DNA of 60,000 nt from Symsagittifera roscoffensis (GCF_963678635.1 NC_087062.1:59042129-59102128); one strand, 5' to 3'; shown: positions 1 through 9,936, counted from the stretch's first letter. Notes: generated by a model not told the origin, from the letters alone. Made by a program: numbers and translations.

Positions 1-339
1 TTTGCAGATTGTGTGACTCGGATGCGATTCGACTGTTTTCAGTTTTGAATAACGAGCCAGAGGTCAAGGTGTCTCGATATCGCTGATGGCTCAACATCTT
101 CTGAGCAGCTTTCGATACACCCTTCGCCGATAATTTTCTGCAGTCTATAAATATAATTATATGATTACTAATCAATTTTTTGATGATCACTAATGTGTGG
201 TGGTAAAAAAAGAACCAAATGCAATCTGTGGTTTTGTGTTTTTTAGGAGCTACATCATGTTAACTTGAAGGCCAGGTGCAACAAAAAAAATGACATGAAG
301 GCCAGGTGTGACCTTAAAAATTAGTCATCATTAAAAAAA
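1..339. other. Left flank, no gene seen
   Basis: I see no coding potential here. Two short similar phrases (GAAGGCCAGGTG at about 268 and 298) lie just before the A-rich repeat. I compared this segment by eye with the right side of the Polinton (16372-16560) and found no inverted match, so it does not look like a terminal inverted repeat. Confidence 0.4.
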
Positions 340-660
340 TCGACCAACACAAAAAAAAAAAAAATCCCCGACAAAAAAATTTAAAAAATTTTTTGCAAAA
401 AAAAAAAAACACTTTTTCGCCCCAAAAATTTTTCGAACAAAAAAAAAAAAATTTTCGCCCACAAAAAAAAAATCGCCCACAAAAAAAAAAAAAAAATTTC
501 GCCCACAAAAAAAAAAATCGCCCACAAAAAAAAATTTTTTCGCCCTCAAAAAAAAAAAGTTTTCGCCCATAAAAAAAAAATCGCCCACAAAAAAAAGTTT
601 TCGCCCACAAAAAAAAAGAATTTTTCGCCCACAAATAAAAATTGCTTTCCAAAAAAAAAA
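340..660. repeat. A-rich minisatellite with TCGCCCAC motif
   Basis: Runs of 7-16 A alternate with TTTTCGCCCAC or close variants (CGCCCCA, CGCCCTC, CGCCCAT). About ten units are visible, each roughly 16-35 bp long. The tract begins about 60 bp beyond the point where the polymerase reading frame stops, so it replaces the expected 3' end of the Polinton polymerase gene. The long open frames across it are low-complexity artefacts and are not annotated as genes. Confidence 0.85.
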
Positions 661-721
661 TTCCACAAAAAATCAAAATTTTTTGAAATTCGTGCTCACA
701 AATAAGGCAAATAGAAATTAA

Positions 722-1888
722 TTAATTACCTCTGGACAAAATGGAATAAAGCTTGGGTTTGAGGGATATAAACTCGGTTATAATGTCTCCTGGAAACTCA
801 TCCTTGAATTTTAAAACAACCATTTTGTTTTTCGGGTCGTAGAGAGGGTGGTTCTTCGGGTAATTTGACAAGTCAAGTTCATTCAAATTATTCCTTTTTT
901 CGGAAATTTCTCGGTATAAATCTTCACTTTTGACTTGGTACAGGAGACTGTCTGTATCAGAATACAATAGTTGACATTCAAAATTTGGTTTCATTATATC
1001 GTAATGAAATTTATACATGTGAAACTTTGCTAACTCAAGAACACTAGCTCCCACAATTGTTGGGACATCCCAATAGATTTTTGTTGGGTTCGAAGTGAAC
1101 GCTGCCAAGTTTTCTCCAAAAATTTTGTAGGATTTAAATTCGAATGCACTAATTTCTCGCAAAGCGGCATGATAATCTCTAACTATTCGAACAAGCATCC
1201 GTTTGCGCTTCGACTCGCATGTTTTCCCATAAGCACAATTGTTCAGTAGTTTGTACAAATCCTCCTCAAATTTATTTCTAGCTTGTTGTCGTTTAGTCGT
1301 GTTCAATGTGATGTATGGTTCTAACCATGCTTCTTGTTCAAACTTCAGCACACGGTGCACTTTTTTAACTTTAAGTCCCAACCTAACAAACAATTGCAAT
1401 AGTTTGTAATGAATTGTATAGTTTGACTTGTCATGCAGCGTCTGCAGTAAATTTTTGGTCTTTCCAATTGAACGTCTTGCAATGTCTTGATTTTTCATCT
1501 GCTCGAGTAAATTCGTTTGGTAGGGACTCAACCAATCCTGGGGTACACTTTCTTTAGTAGGAGCTAAAGGGTAATCTTGATGATCCTCATGCAGTTCTTC
1601 TGGGTACTCGAGATCAACTTCCAATATAAATCCAATCAAAGAGTCTTCAGTCATGTTGAGGATTTGGTTCACAATCACCTCGTCTTCTATATGCTCTATT
1701 AACTCAAAGTTACGCACCGGTAATTTCTCCGTTTGCATGACGCCGCCATAGAGGTTATTTGCATCGATCATAAACCCGTAGGTGCTAGGCTGATCTGGGT
1801 TGAAGTCGGGGCATTCTTTGTTGTTGGCTTTGAAAAAGCGACTATGGAACACGGATGCAGTACCACCTCGCATCATATTCTCGACCAT
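722..1888 (-). pseudogene. PolB: Polinton DNA polymerase B (pPolB), palm part, 3'-truncated
   Basis: This is the polymerase domain of the protein-primed family B DNA polymerase that replicates Polinton/Maverick elements. In this 388-residue stretch, palm motif A reads IDANNLYGG (residues 41-49), motif B reads KLLNNCAYGK (213-222) and motif C reads YSDTDSLLY (309-317), with both catalytic aspartates kept. The frame is the same as that of the exonuclease part (1988-3430); the two are separated only by an in-frame TGA at 1988-1990, and the sequence between is open and polymerase-like. The protein ends just after LKPKLYS, so the thumb and C-terminus normally found in this family are missing, and A-rich repeat follows. 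The stop and truncation make this copy non-functional as read. Family assignment is certain; the exact 3' breakpoint is not. Confidence 0.93.
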
Positions 1889-1987
1889 TTCGAGATGCCT
1901 GCGGTCTGATAAAAGCTGAACATTCGAGTCTTTGCAGATACGTTTGAAGGCGTCTCCAGCTAAGTTTGAAGCACTAAAATGGTGCGC

Positions 1988-3430
1988 TCAGTCCAGACCA
2001 TAAGTTTGGTGACTAATTTGTCGAAATTCTTCAAAGACGCAAGCAAGAAGGAGTGTATCACACTTGAGATACAAGTTGTGATAATCCTCCAAGTTTTGAC
2101 ATTTGAACATTCTAAAAACTTTCCTTGCATGCTCCAGATCCGCTTGTGAAACTGCAACTTTTCCTCCATTCAAAACATCGGACCAATTTTGCAAAGGAGG
2201 CAATTCTTTTTCTGCAAATTTTTCTCTTTTGGTCATGTACGAATAAGGGTAGAAACCTTTTTGTCGTATCAGACACCGTTGCTCCTCCGTCTCGTTTGCA
2301 AAATACTTGTTCAAAATTGACATTTTTTCCGCTGGTAGATTATCAACCAATTTTTGCAGGGAAGAATTCAAAAACTTGCATGAGTCAATAAATCTGAGGT
2401 ATTCAAAAACTTTTTGCTCAGATCCGTTTTTCCTTTTTATAGTTTTAATTAGGACTCCAATGCTTAACGATATATATTTTTCGTCTGTGCTAGGTATAAC
2501 ACTCATTGTACTTGTTGGCTCGCATTCATGCAATGCGAGACAAATGTGGTGAAGGTCATAGTTCTGGATGTTATGTCCAATGACTGGGGTGAAATTTACA
2601 GTTCGTCTTGCGAGGTTGCATTTTTCATGTGCCCATCCCAAAAATTTTCCAGAAAAATGGCAATGGTCAAAACATTTTTCGTGCTCATTGGTAAAATGTA
2701 TACAGCAAATCCAACATGTTGATGTGTTTTCTTTGTTCAACGATTCTTGGCTTTCTAGAAATTGAGGAAACCGTCGCTTTTGATCATATATCTCTCTCGC
2801 TAATTGATGCAACTGATTGAGAAACTTTTTCATGCATTGATCAGAGCTGTCATAGTCAAAGAAGTAGGGCTGTGAATTTCCGTGTTCAATTACAGCCAAT
2901 GAATACCCACAAGCTTCGTGTTTTTGTACAACTCGGGTAGATGATCGCGATGGATTATCAGGACAAGAATCTACAGGTTTCAGAAATGATTCAAAATCAA
3001 AATAAATCACAAGTGGTACAAACCACAAGGCCTGGAGGTTTTTGAACTCGTATCTGTTGGTACCTTTTTCTGCTGAAGGCATGACTACTAGAGCAGGTTC
3101 ATGATCCTTACAACACTGGATGTGTTGATCGTGAGTTTCATCACTCCAACTAATGTGAAAGCAGTTTCTACATAAACGTGCAATTGGGCGATACTTACAC
3201 CCTTTGATTTCGCAGATGAACTTTAACAAATCGATTATAAGTACATAGTGATGCTTTGCAGGCTCATACAAGAGAAGCAGGTCCATGTCAAATATTTCAG
3301 TTTGGGTGCTGTTATCTTGGTTTGGTCGTTTTGATATATACATAGGCAACAAATCTCCCTTGTGGTACTCGAACACATTTACCCGCACGTCGTTAAGTTG
3401 TTCAAATTTTCCAATTGAAGCGAAACTCAT
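1988..3430 (-). pseudogene. PolB: Polinton DNA polymerase B, exonuclease part
   Basis: This 480-residue frame holds the 3'-5' proofreading exonuclease: ExoI YFDFES (residues 143-148), ExoII GHNIQNYD (285-292) and ExoIII YLKCDTLLL (454-462). Between ExoI and ExoII lies a zinc-binding block with C-x2-C at about 239-242, then DHCH, a glycine and AHEKCN (255-272). It resembles the endonuclease VII/HNH-like finger commonly embedded in Polinton polymerases. The frame begins with an ATG that overlaps the TGA of the upstream frame (ATGA at 3430-3427) and ends at a TGA after TYGLD, beyond which the same frame continues into the palm. I read 722-4470 as one gene with a frameshift near 3430 and a nonsense codon at 1988-1990. 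Confidence 0.93.
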
Positions 3431-4470
3431 GGGTGAATCAAAATTACCTTGGGCTTTGTGTGCACTTTCAGCAGTGTATGTATCAGGTTGTGTCCGCGCA
3501 GCTGCTGGGTTGCTTTTTGTTGATCAGTTAGAAGTAGGTCAACACCATGCTTCAGACTATAAGCAGCGGTAAAGCAAAGTTCGAAGCAATTATTATCTTC
3601 GTGATTTCTAATGTTTATCAAATTCTGGGACATTCGAATTCGAAAAGGCAAGTCAATATAAGATGACCCACGGATTGGTGAAAACTTTGCAAGTTTAACA
3701 AAAACTTGAATTACATGTTGCAAAACCCAACCGCTTCCATAAGATGCAAAAGTCTCCAAAACTGCTTGCATTTTTTCGACCATTTCAAAAAACTCATCAT
3801 CTTCTAATCCTAAGCTCATCACAGGTTTCATATCAGAGTTTGCATAAATGTCAATCCGCTCGTCGTGCTCAGTTTTACTAGAATCATTTACTACTTTATG
3901 TTTTACCAAACCTAAATTAGCGCTGAATTGAACTTTTCTAGGTCCTTCTCCAACTCGATCGATTATGAGACTTTGAATTTCATCTTTTTTCTCTTGCATA
4001 AACTGCAAAAGGTCAATCGGCTGAGTTTCATCCATGGGTTGGTTTCCGCCGATCACATACGTTTCGAGAACACCGAAAAAAGCAGACTCACTTTTTTGAA
4101 GATTGGTGCCGTTGATTTCGTCTTCATCGACAGCATGCACATCACCGAGAGCAGCATTAGCAGCGGCACTTGTAGTGGCTAAATCAGCAGAGGCAGCTCT
4201 CATAACAGGAAGACCATGGGTTGCTAGTAAATGAGCTGATAAGTTTTTGGGCGAATGAAATCCCAAATGACAATAATCACAAACAGCTCCAAGTTGACCA
4301 TGAGTGTGAAGAATATGTTTTTGTAAATTTGAAAGCATTTGAGCCGTGAAAGAACACTCATTGCATCGATAAACAATAAGTGCTTTTTCAACAAAATGTT
4401 TGTCACGCTCATGGCGACTTCTATAGCTCTTATTTGCATATTTCAGTGGACAAAAATTGCATTTGAACAT
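3427..4470 (-). pseudogene. N-terminal part of Polinton PolB with three C2H2 fingers
   Basis: This 347-residue frame starts at ATG 4470. It opens with three C2H2 zinc fingers in the first 85 residues: CNFC...H...H, CNECSF...H...H and CDYCHLGF...H...H. A linker rich in acidic and alanine residues follows. The last ~130 residues (GSGWVLQHV onward, including LINIRNHEDNNCFELC) resemble the N-terminal region usual in Polinton polymerases. It is out of frame with the exonuclease part, with a four-base ATGA overlap. I infer a single frameshift in one long polymerase gene. A genuine separate zinc-finger protein coupled by stop-restart is the alternative. The fingers could bind element DNA. Confidence 0.75.
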
Positions 4471-4600
4471 TTTTTGAAATAAGTTAAGCTATTGATTTTA
4501 AGAAAGAAAAAGAATCAAGTGATCTCAAATTACACTCAGAAACAACAGTAAATGAGAAGCATAACTGTTCGTCTACCAATTGCAGAGAAAACGGTTTGTG

Positions 4601-4671
4601 TTTTGCGCGCGTAATTTTGAATTTGAATTAAAGTTCCCGCCAAAATTTGAATTAGATTTGAATTTCCCGCC
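4601..4671 (-). promoter_or_regulatory. Cluster of E2F-like sites upstream of PolB
   Basis: Three close matches to the E2F consensus lie 130-200 bp upstream of the polymerase ATG (4470, minus strand): TTTTGCGCGC at 4601-4610, TTCCCGCC at 4634-4641 and TTTCCCGCC at 4663-4671. The last two sit in a short imperfect direct repeat built on TTTGAATT. They stand out in very AT-rich DNA. E2F sites are known to drive S-phase genes in animals. Their use here is inferred from position only. Confidence 0.45.
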
Positions 4672-6017
4672 ATAACTGGCAAACTCAAATTCGATTGGAC
4701 GAAACAGATAAATTGTTGTTTTAAAAGTTAATAATAATTACAAACGATAGAAATTATTCTATGCCAACCAAGTTTGGGCTAAATTTTAATCCAAAATGAT
4801 TTTAGAGCCAAGAGAGAAAAGTTTTAATTTTATATTTTATCAATTCAAATTATAAATTGATGAAATTTTCGAACTTGCGAATAAAAGTTGAGCATGTCAC
4901 AACACATGATAGATCCTAAATATCCCAGTTGTCATGGGAACAGAATATCCTATAAAAATGTCAAAATTAGTATCAAAAACAAATGAAATGATGAATAAGT
5001 AAAGCAAAAACTGAAAAAAGACAGTTTTTTAACTTTCCAGGAAAAAATACTTTTCTGTAAAGAGAAATGAGTTTGTTGTTTTAGGGGGGATTAAGGGGAT
5101 TAGCGTTTTTCTCGAAGACTATTGAAAGAACATCTACTCCCACAATCTCATTAGTCGTGCCCCTCAATGCACTTTCATCATAACACCACTTGCTCAAAAT
5201 AAAAAATTGCGTCTTCTGGTTGAAAATCGCATTTTTTTGGAAAAATGAAAAAACGATGAGTCATCAATTAAAAAGTTTGATTTTTATTATTTTTCTCAAA
5301 TATTTAGCATGATGATGAATACTTGTATTTTTTTCAATATGATCATTTTTGGAGACAACAGTATCAATGATCAAATGGTAACTCCAATTTGTAGAAAAAA
5401 AAATTAATGCTTTTTTTTCCTTTTTGTAATTAAAAAATCAAATTTTTAACTAAAAAACATTTAAAAAATAAATTATTTTATCAAAAAGTTGGTTTTAAAC
5501 ATTTTTTATACTATTTTTCATTATGTTTAATTTGTATGATAACTATTTGAATAAACATATGACAACATAAGTTTTTATCCAAAAATATTTTTTTACAGTT
5601 TTTTTTATCTTTAATTATCTTAATTATCTTTTTTCAAAAAACGAAATTGATTTTTTTAATCTTGTTTTCTAAAAATTAGCATATATATGGATGCTTTTCA
5701 GTTTTTTCTCAAGATCACTAATGTAAATAAGAACTTCAATGTTAATATGTTAAATCCTATTTGTGGAAAGAATGAAAATTTTACGGATTTTTTTTTTGTT
5801 TTTAATTGTGCGAAAAAAATAGTCAATTTATTAAAAATATATGATTTTTTTAACTTCAATTTTTAAAGGCTTTTGAAATAAATTTTTAATCAGAACCCAA
5901 TGGTGGGATAATTAATGAACAAATACAAGATACAAACTCAAACTCAATTTTAAAGTTAAATTATTATACACAATAAATACAAACAAAAATCAATAAAACT
6001 CAACCTCAGTTTCAAAG
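4672..6017. other. AT-rich spacer inside the Polinton
   Basis: About 1.35 kb of T- and A-rich sequence with no open frame that looks like a protein on either strand. It lies between the divergent part of the element and the polymerase gene. No terminal repeats of an inserted element were seen. It may be promoter/5' leader, decayed coding sequence or an old insertion. Confidence 0.5.
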
Positions 6018-6653
6018 TTATATAAGGTCCAAATACTCCTGCGCTTTCTCTAGTGTTGTTAACTTCCTTTTTTTCTTTGGCGCTAGACAGAGAGAAGGGG
6101 TTAAGTTTTCCATGTGGTTGCTCACAGTAGCCACAGGGGTACGCTTTGGAGTTGAGCAACCCGGTTCGTCAAGCCATGGTGACACTACAGGGGAAGGATC
6201 AGCTTTCGGGGTAACTACTGATGGTGACTCAATCTGTTCCATTCCCCATAAACGATCAAAAAATTCAATTTCTTCAAAGTATTCTAACTGGTTTTCACAC
6301 ATTGGAGTAACATCACAATCGTATTTATACAAAATTTTTTTTACTGGTTTTGATAAAGTTGAAATATCAACCTGAAGAGCAAGAGGCTCGTCAGGATCCG
6401 TATATTTACCAGAATTTGTAAGGTAACTCAAATACTTTATATTCAGTTCTTCGTCTTTCTTTGAATTTTTTAAGGAAAGTTTACTGAATAAATGTAAAAA
6501 ATTTTTGGGAATCATAACGTGATGAGTACAAGTCCACTCATCAGAATTGAAACTTTTTTCTTCGTTAATTATTGCTACAAAATTACCGTGAACGGTTTCA
6601 TAAAAAACGGTTCTTTCGTGATTGGAATATCCGGCAATAATATAACAAGGCAT
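6018..6653 (-). CDS. Polinton accessory protein, unknown function
   Basis: A 211-residue frame. The first ATG is at 6653 (MPCYIIAGYSNHERTVF). The open frame extends slightly upstream only from a TTG. The N-terminal ~130 residues look globular, with hydrophobic runs such as HVMIPKNFLHLFSKL. The C-terminal ~70 residues are rich in proline, serine and threonine, followed by a basic stretch APKKKRKL that matches a classical SV40-type nuclear localisation signal. A nuclear role is therefore likely. It is transcribed divergently from the plus-strand cluster, sharing the 6654-7136 interval with the gene at 7137. I do not recognise the family. It may be one of the lineage-specific Polinton proteins. 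Confidence 0.7.
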   Translation of the reverse strand: MPCYIIAGYSNHERTVFYETVHGNFVAIINEEKSFNSDEWTCTHHVMIPKNFLHLFSKLSLKNSKKDEELNIKYLSYLTNSGKYTDPDEPLALQVDISTLSKPVKKILYKYDCDVTPMCENQLEYFEEIEFFDRLWGMEQIESPSVVTPKADPSPVVSPWLDEPGCSTPKRTPVATVSNHMENLTPSLCLAPKKKRKLTTLEKAQEYLDLI

Positions 6654-7136
6654 TTTTGAAGAAAAGTTGGAAGAAAAGGACAAACGTAACGCGGAGAGAA
6701 ATGAAACTGAAATGAATTGTGAAAACGCCTCAAGAGATTAAAATAGGGATTGGTTCTTCTAAAATTAGAAATTTCAAGACCTCCTATGTAGTTTTTGATC
6801 AGTTTAATAAGGGAGGGTGTGTAAAATATTTATGTTACCTTGCGTGGTATTCTATGTTTATCTAAATTGCATTCAAACAAATAGCTTGTATCAAAAACAA
6901 CGTTTAAACAGTGTGACCTTTAACACCCATTAAAATTCTTATCAGTTGTACAAGCACAAAATACTTATCCATTTGAACTAAATTGCAATCCAATATCTTT
7001 GCGATATAAAGTACATGTGTATATAAATTAAAATAGATACAACGCTTTCTTTTGCAGACATATACAATCAATCGAAACCATTCATTTCTTTCTATTCAGT
7101 TTTGAATCAAGTTACTTTGAAAATTTACTCGTTACA
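6654..7136. promoter_or_regulatory. Divergent promoter interval with TATA box
   Basis: A 483-bp non-coding interval separates the minus-strand accessory gene from the plus-strand cluster. On the plus strand a TATATAAA lies at 7020-7027, about 110 bp before the ATG at 7137, with pyrimidine-rich sequence (CGCTTTCTTTTGCAG) following at about 7043. This is a plausible RNA polymerase II core promoter for the gene cluster. No comparable TATA box was seen for the minus-strand gene. Confidence 0.45.
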
Positions 7137-7508
7137 ATGAATAAAACCAAAACAAGCACCACAGCAAATGCAGATAAAGATTTTGGCGATTGCTATTTCG
7201 ATATTTCGGAAAACAGTAAAAGATTAGTGCGTGCTACATTGAAAACATATGACCAAACTGGAACATATGTATTCCTGAAAGTTTTCAAAAAAGCAACTGA
7301 AGGCGCTGAATTTGAATGTGTACAAAGACTTTCCTTAAGCAGCGAAGAATTTTCAAAATTAGTAAAGTCGGGAAAGTCAATCCGAGCGCAAACAAGTGAA
7401 ATTTCTGATACTGTTGAAAACAGAGACAAACCACAGTCTAACTGTAAACGAGCCAGGAAATCTCAACTTTCCTCAAACACAAACGATTTCAAGCACGACT
7501 CGAATTAA
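7137..7508 (+). CDS. Small protein with possible PC4-like ssDNA-binding fold
   Basis: A 123-residue protein, intact from ATG to TAA. Residues ~20-80 (YFDISENSKRLVRATLKTY, VFLKVFKK, QRLSLSSEEFSKLVKSG) have the pattern of the PC4/p15 coactivator fold: alternating basic-hydrophobic strands, then the sequence LSxEEF-x2-L that begins the closing helix. PC4 proteins bind single-stranded DNA. The C-terminal 40 residues are polar and basic. It is first in the plus-strand cluster, 15 bp before the next ATG. A single-stranded-DNA-binding role would suit protein-primed replication. This rests on residue pattern alone and a profile search could overturn it. Confidence 0.6.
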   Translation: MNKTKTSTTANADKDFGDCYFDISENSKRLVRATLKTYDQTGTYVFLKVFKKATEGAEFECVQRLSLSSEEFSKLVKSGKSIRAQTSEISDTVENRDKPQSNCKRARKSQLSSNTNDFKHDSN

Positions 7509-7522
7509 TTTTCCTTTACAAA

Positions 7523-8312
7523 ATGGCAGAAGCTATGTTCGAAGTTGTGTTACCTGATTATTTCAAAAAATTTCAACCAAATTTCAAATTTGTTATCACT
7601 GAAAAAATTCCTAATTTATCTACTTTTAAAAATTATGCTTTTGGAAGCCACTTCAAATCTGAATATTGCCATTTTTCAGTCGAGAATGAAAAAAAAATTT
7701 CATTACCATATATTGATTCAAGTAGATTCAGAGGAACAATTAAACCAATTTTTTCCTTCACAAAAATGTTTCAGTGTTGCTTGTATTTTCACTTGCTTCA
7801 AATACTTAGTTTCTCCTGCTAAAGATGTCAAAGGAAACGGTGAGTTATTTGACAAGCTTAAACTAGCTCTCACTTATTCAGCACAACCTGTTGCAGCCAA
7901 TCTCGATTTGTTAGATTTCACTGCAATCAAAAAACGTTTACCCAATTTATTGCTTTCTGCAACATCATCTAACAAACAAACTTCACCAAATCAAAACGTT
8001 TGCAAGAAATCTCCGGCCGTTGGGGGACAGAAACGAATTGATAATACAGTTACGCATGCTGCATCGTCGACGTCAAACAAATCCGTAAGATTTTCGACTT
8101 CAGTTTCAAAGAAACATACAGAAAGCAGACATGTTCAAACAGATGAGATGAATACAGAAACTTTGAAAAGATTTGAAAGTTTAATTAATGGACCCCATTC
8201 TGCCGCTTTTTGCAAAATAATGGATATTTTGACAAGTGGATATGGAAAACTTGATGTAGATACTGATGTGCTATTTGTGAAATTTATTGTTGAAGAGAAA
8301 GTTAAGTTTTAA
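7523..8312 (+). pseudogene. Polinton accessory gene, frameshifted
   Basis: A protein-like frame starts at ATG 7523 (MAEAMFEVVLPDYFKKF) and runs to about 7760. Another frame then continues to the TAA at 8312. The switch most likely lies in the T6/A5 homopolymers at about 7748-7766, so a one-base indel has broken the gene. Joined length would be around 260 residues. The second half has a serine/lysine-rich linker and a compact C-terminal region (TLKRFESLINGPHSAAFCKIM). I do not recognise a family. Tight packing between neighbours supports its being a real element gene. Confidence 0.6.
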
Positions 8313-8359
8313 TTGATACTTTTCATTATTCCCTTTTTATTATATTGAGTTCAGTAAAC

Positions 8360-8767
8360 ATGATTTCAACTTTCGATTTAAAACTCATTCATGAAATTTT
8401 TATAGACTTAAAATCACAATATCCAGACAAATCAGTCAGATTTCAGTATTTTTTAGCCACTTGTTTGTATTTAGATGCTGATATTAATTTGGATTTTGTT
8501 TTGAAAAACAGACCATATGGTGGTTTAATTGGAATAGACAATTCGCCGCTCGACAAACACTTGAAACATTTCAAATTTCTTAGAATACATGCTATAGTGC
8601 ATGACGCAGCGGGATATTTGCAAGAAAAAAATCAAACCGGTCCTGGGTACACATATGTTTTGCCTTGTCCAATAAAAAACTGTTACCTGGGTCACGTGAC
8701 AGGTATTGCGTTTTGCTTATTTCTTAAAGCATTCAAACCAAAGTTATTTCGTTTGTTGGAATGTTGA
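8360..8767 (+). CDS. Polinton accessory protein, unknown
   Basis: A 135-residue protein. ATG 8360 is the first true start; the frame extends 15 bases upstream only from a TTG. It has no signal peptide. Several cysteines and histidines occur in the C-terminal half (LRIHAIVHDAAGYL, YVLPCPIKNCYLGHV), which could bind metal, but no standard zinc-finger spacing is seen. It ends with TGA nine bases before the next ATG (8777) and shares that gene's frame, so the two could be read as one protein with an in-frame stop. Two adjacent genes is the simpler reading. Function unknown. Confidence 0.6.
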   Translation: MISTFDLKLIHEIFIDLKSQYPDKSVRFQYFLATCLYLDADINLDFVLKNRPYGGLIGIDNSPLDKHLKHFKFLRIHAIVHDAAGYLQEKNQTGPGYTYVLPCPIKNCYLGHVTGIAFCLFLKAFKPKLFRLLEC

Positions 8768-8776
8768 GTGAAAGTC

Positions 8777-9358
8777 ATGTTAACCCAAAGAAAGAAAACT
8801 AAAAAATTGATTTTCAACCATCTCATTATTTTAGATATTGAAGGATTTAAATGTGGCAAGAAACCTTTGATCATAAAGGAACTTTCCGTTTGCTCTGCTA
8901 ATACAATTGATACAATTCATTTTCTGCCACCAGTTCAATTCAACAATTTATCAAAAGAAGAGAAAAAAGCGTACAATTGGGTATCTAAATTTCTACACGG
9001 GCTTCTTTGGGACGAAGGTGAATACCCTTATTCATACTTGGATCAAATTTTTGACAGCATTCGTTTGAGGAACCCAAATTCCCATTTTTTTGCTAAAAGT
9101 ACACAAAAATCTGTTTTATTAGCTGAATACTTGAAATTACCCGTGACAAATTTGGAAGATTTTGGCTGCCCAAAGATTGAACAGTTATCGGGTCAAGAAA
9201 AACATATTTGCAAACGACATTCTCATTTACTTCCCTCACATCAATTATTAAAGCATTGTACCCGTAGAAAATCCAAAGTTTTTTCGATTGGTTACAAAAT
9301 GAACTGTCCAATGATGCAAACAACCTTATCTCCAAATTGGTGGTTTACGCTTCAATGA
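8777..9358 (+). pseudogene. Nuclease-like Polinton protein, frameshifted near its end
   Basis: Starts at ATG 8777. The N-terminus IILDIEGFKCGKK carries a D-x-E signature like the first motif of DEDD-type 3'-5' exonucleases. It is followed by KELSVCS, a W-containing helix (WVSKFLHGLLWDEGEYPY), and LEDFGCPKIEQL. I recognise this as a protein type recurring in Polintons and related elements, with an RNase H-like fold proposed. The later DEDD acidic residues are not clear, so it may be inactive. Near the T6 run at 9279-9284 the protein-like signal moves to another frame (FDWLQNELSN onward), which stays open to 9642. This suggests a one-base indel. Confidence 0.55.
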
Positions 9359-9538
9359 CTAATCAGAGTCCTGAAAACAATTTAACACCAAGAATTAAAG
9401 TTACTCTTACGCGGACAGGCATATTAGATTGTCGAGGAAAACCTCTCCTGCAAAAACTTGAACAAATTACACTGAACGATATCGAAATCGACAATTTACG
9501 GAAATTTTTTACAGTTCTTGACTACTTTCACCTGTACA

Positions 9539-9838
9539 ATGTCCAGACTCCAGGAATTTCGCCAGTCAATTCCGTTGTTCAATCTCAACCTGGAAGGGCT
9601 GCAACCTCAGCTGGGAGAGAGAAGACAAATCCATTTGCATGACCATCAGCTTCCAGCTGAACTGAAAGAACTAGTCAAAACTGATAACGTTGAGGAAATA
9701 CATTTAGTTCAAGCCACTATCAGAGTTGCTGCTCATTTTGTTGTAAAGTTCAAATCTAATTGTAACCATGACAAATTCACAAAATATGAGTTTTTCTTCA
9801 TTGAACGAGGAGTTGATTTGCCTGTTGAACCGAAATGA
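9539..9838 (+). CDS. Small Polinton protein, paralogue 1
   Basis: A 99-residue frame from ATG 9539 (MSRLQEF) to TGA 9838. Its C-terminal half (LPAELKELVKTDNVEEI, then VAAHFVVKFKSNCNHDK) aligns with the neighbouring gene at 9937 (LPKELLDEISTGNVEKI, then IARYIIKYKPNGN). The two are tandem duplicates. The fold appears to be a short helix followed by beta strands; a nucleic-acid-binding role is possible but unsupported. An AATAAA at 9874-9879 lies 36 bp after the stop and could end an upstream transcript. The start codon overlaps the open frame that continues from the nuclease-like gene. Confidence 0.6.
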   Translation: MSRLQEFRQSIPLFNLNLEGLQPQLGERRQIHLHDHQLPAELKELVKTDNVEEIHLVQATIRVAAHFVVKFKSNCNHDKFTKYEFFFIERGVDLPVEPK

Positions 9839-9873
9839 CGAATCACAAATATATGCCAAGTTTTGTGAATCAT

Positions 9874-9879
9874 AATAAA
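9874..9879 (+). terminator. Possible polyadenylation signal AATAAA
   Basis: AATAAA in the 98-bp gap between the two paralogous small genes, followed by T-rich sequence. This is the only sizeable gap within the right-hand half of the cluster. In AT-rich DNA the hexamer occurs often by chance. Confidence 0.3.
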
Positions 9880-9936
9880 TATAATTATTGATTGTTTTCA
9901 TTTTCTTTTGATCTTGTGTGATTACTAGTTGCTAAC

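Noticed and set aside
314-676. Open frames of 111-120 codons on the minus strand
   Set aside because: They translate the A-rich minisatellite into phenylalanine/lysine-rich low-complexity peptide with no protein character.
1988-8767. TGA as a recoded sense codon (in PolB at 1988-1990 and between the genes at 8360 and 8777)
   Set aside because: TGA ends several intact genes in the same element (penton, protease neighbour, small genes), and other lesions are TAA or frameshifts. Ordinary nonsense mutation and a normal gene boundary explain both.
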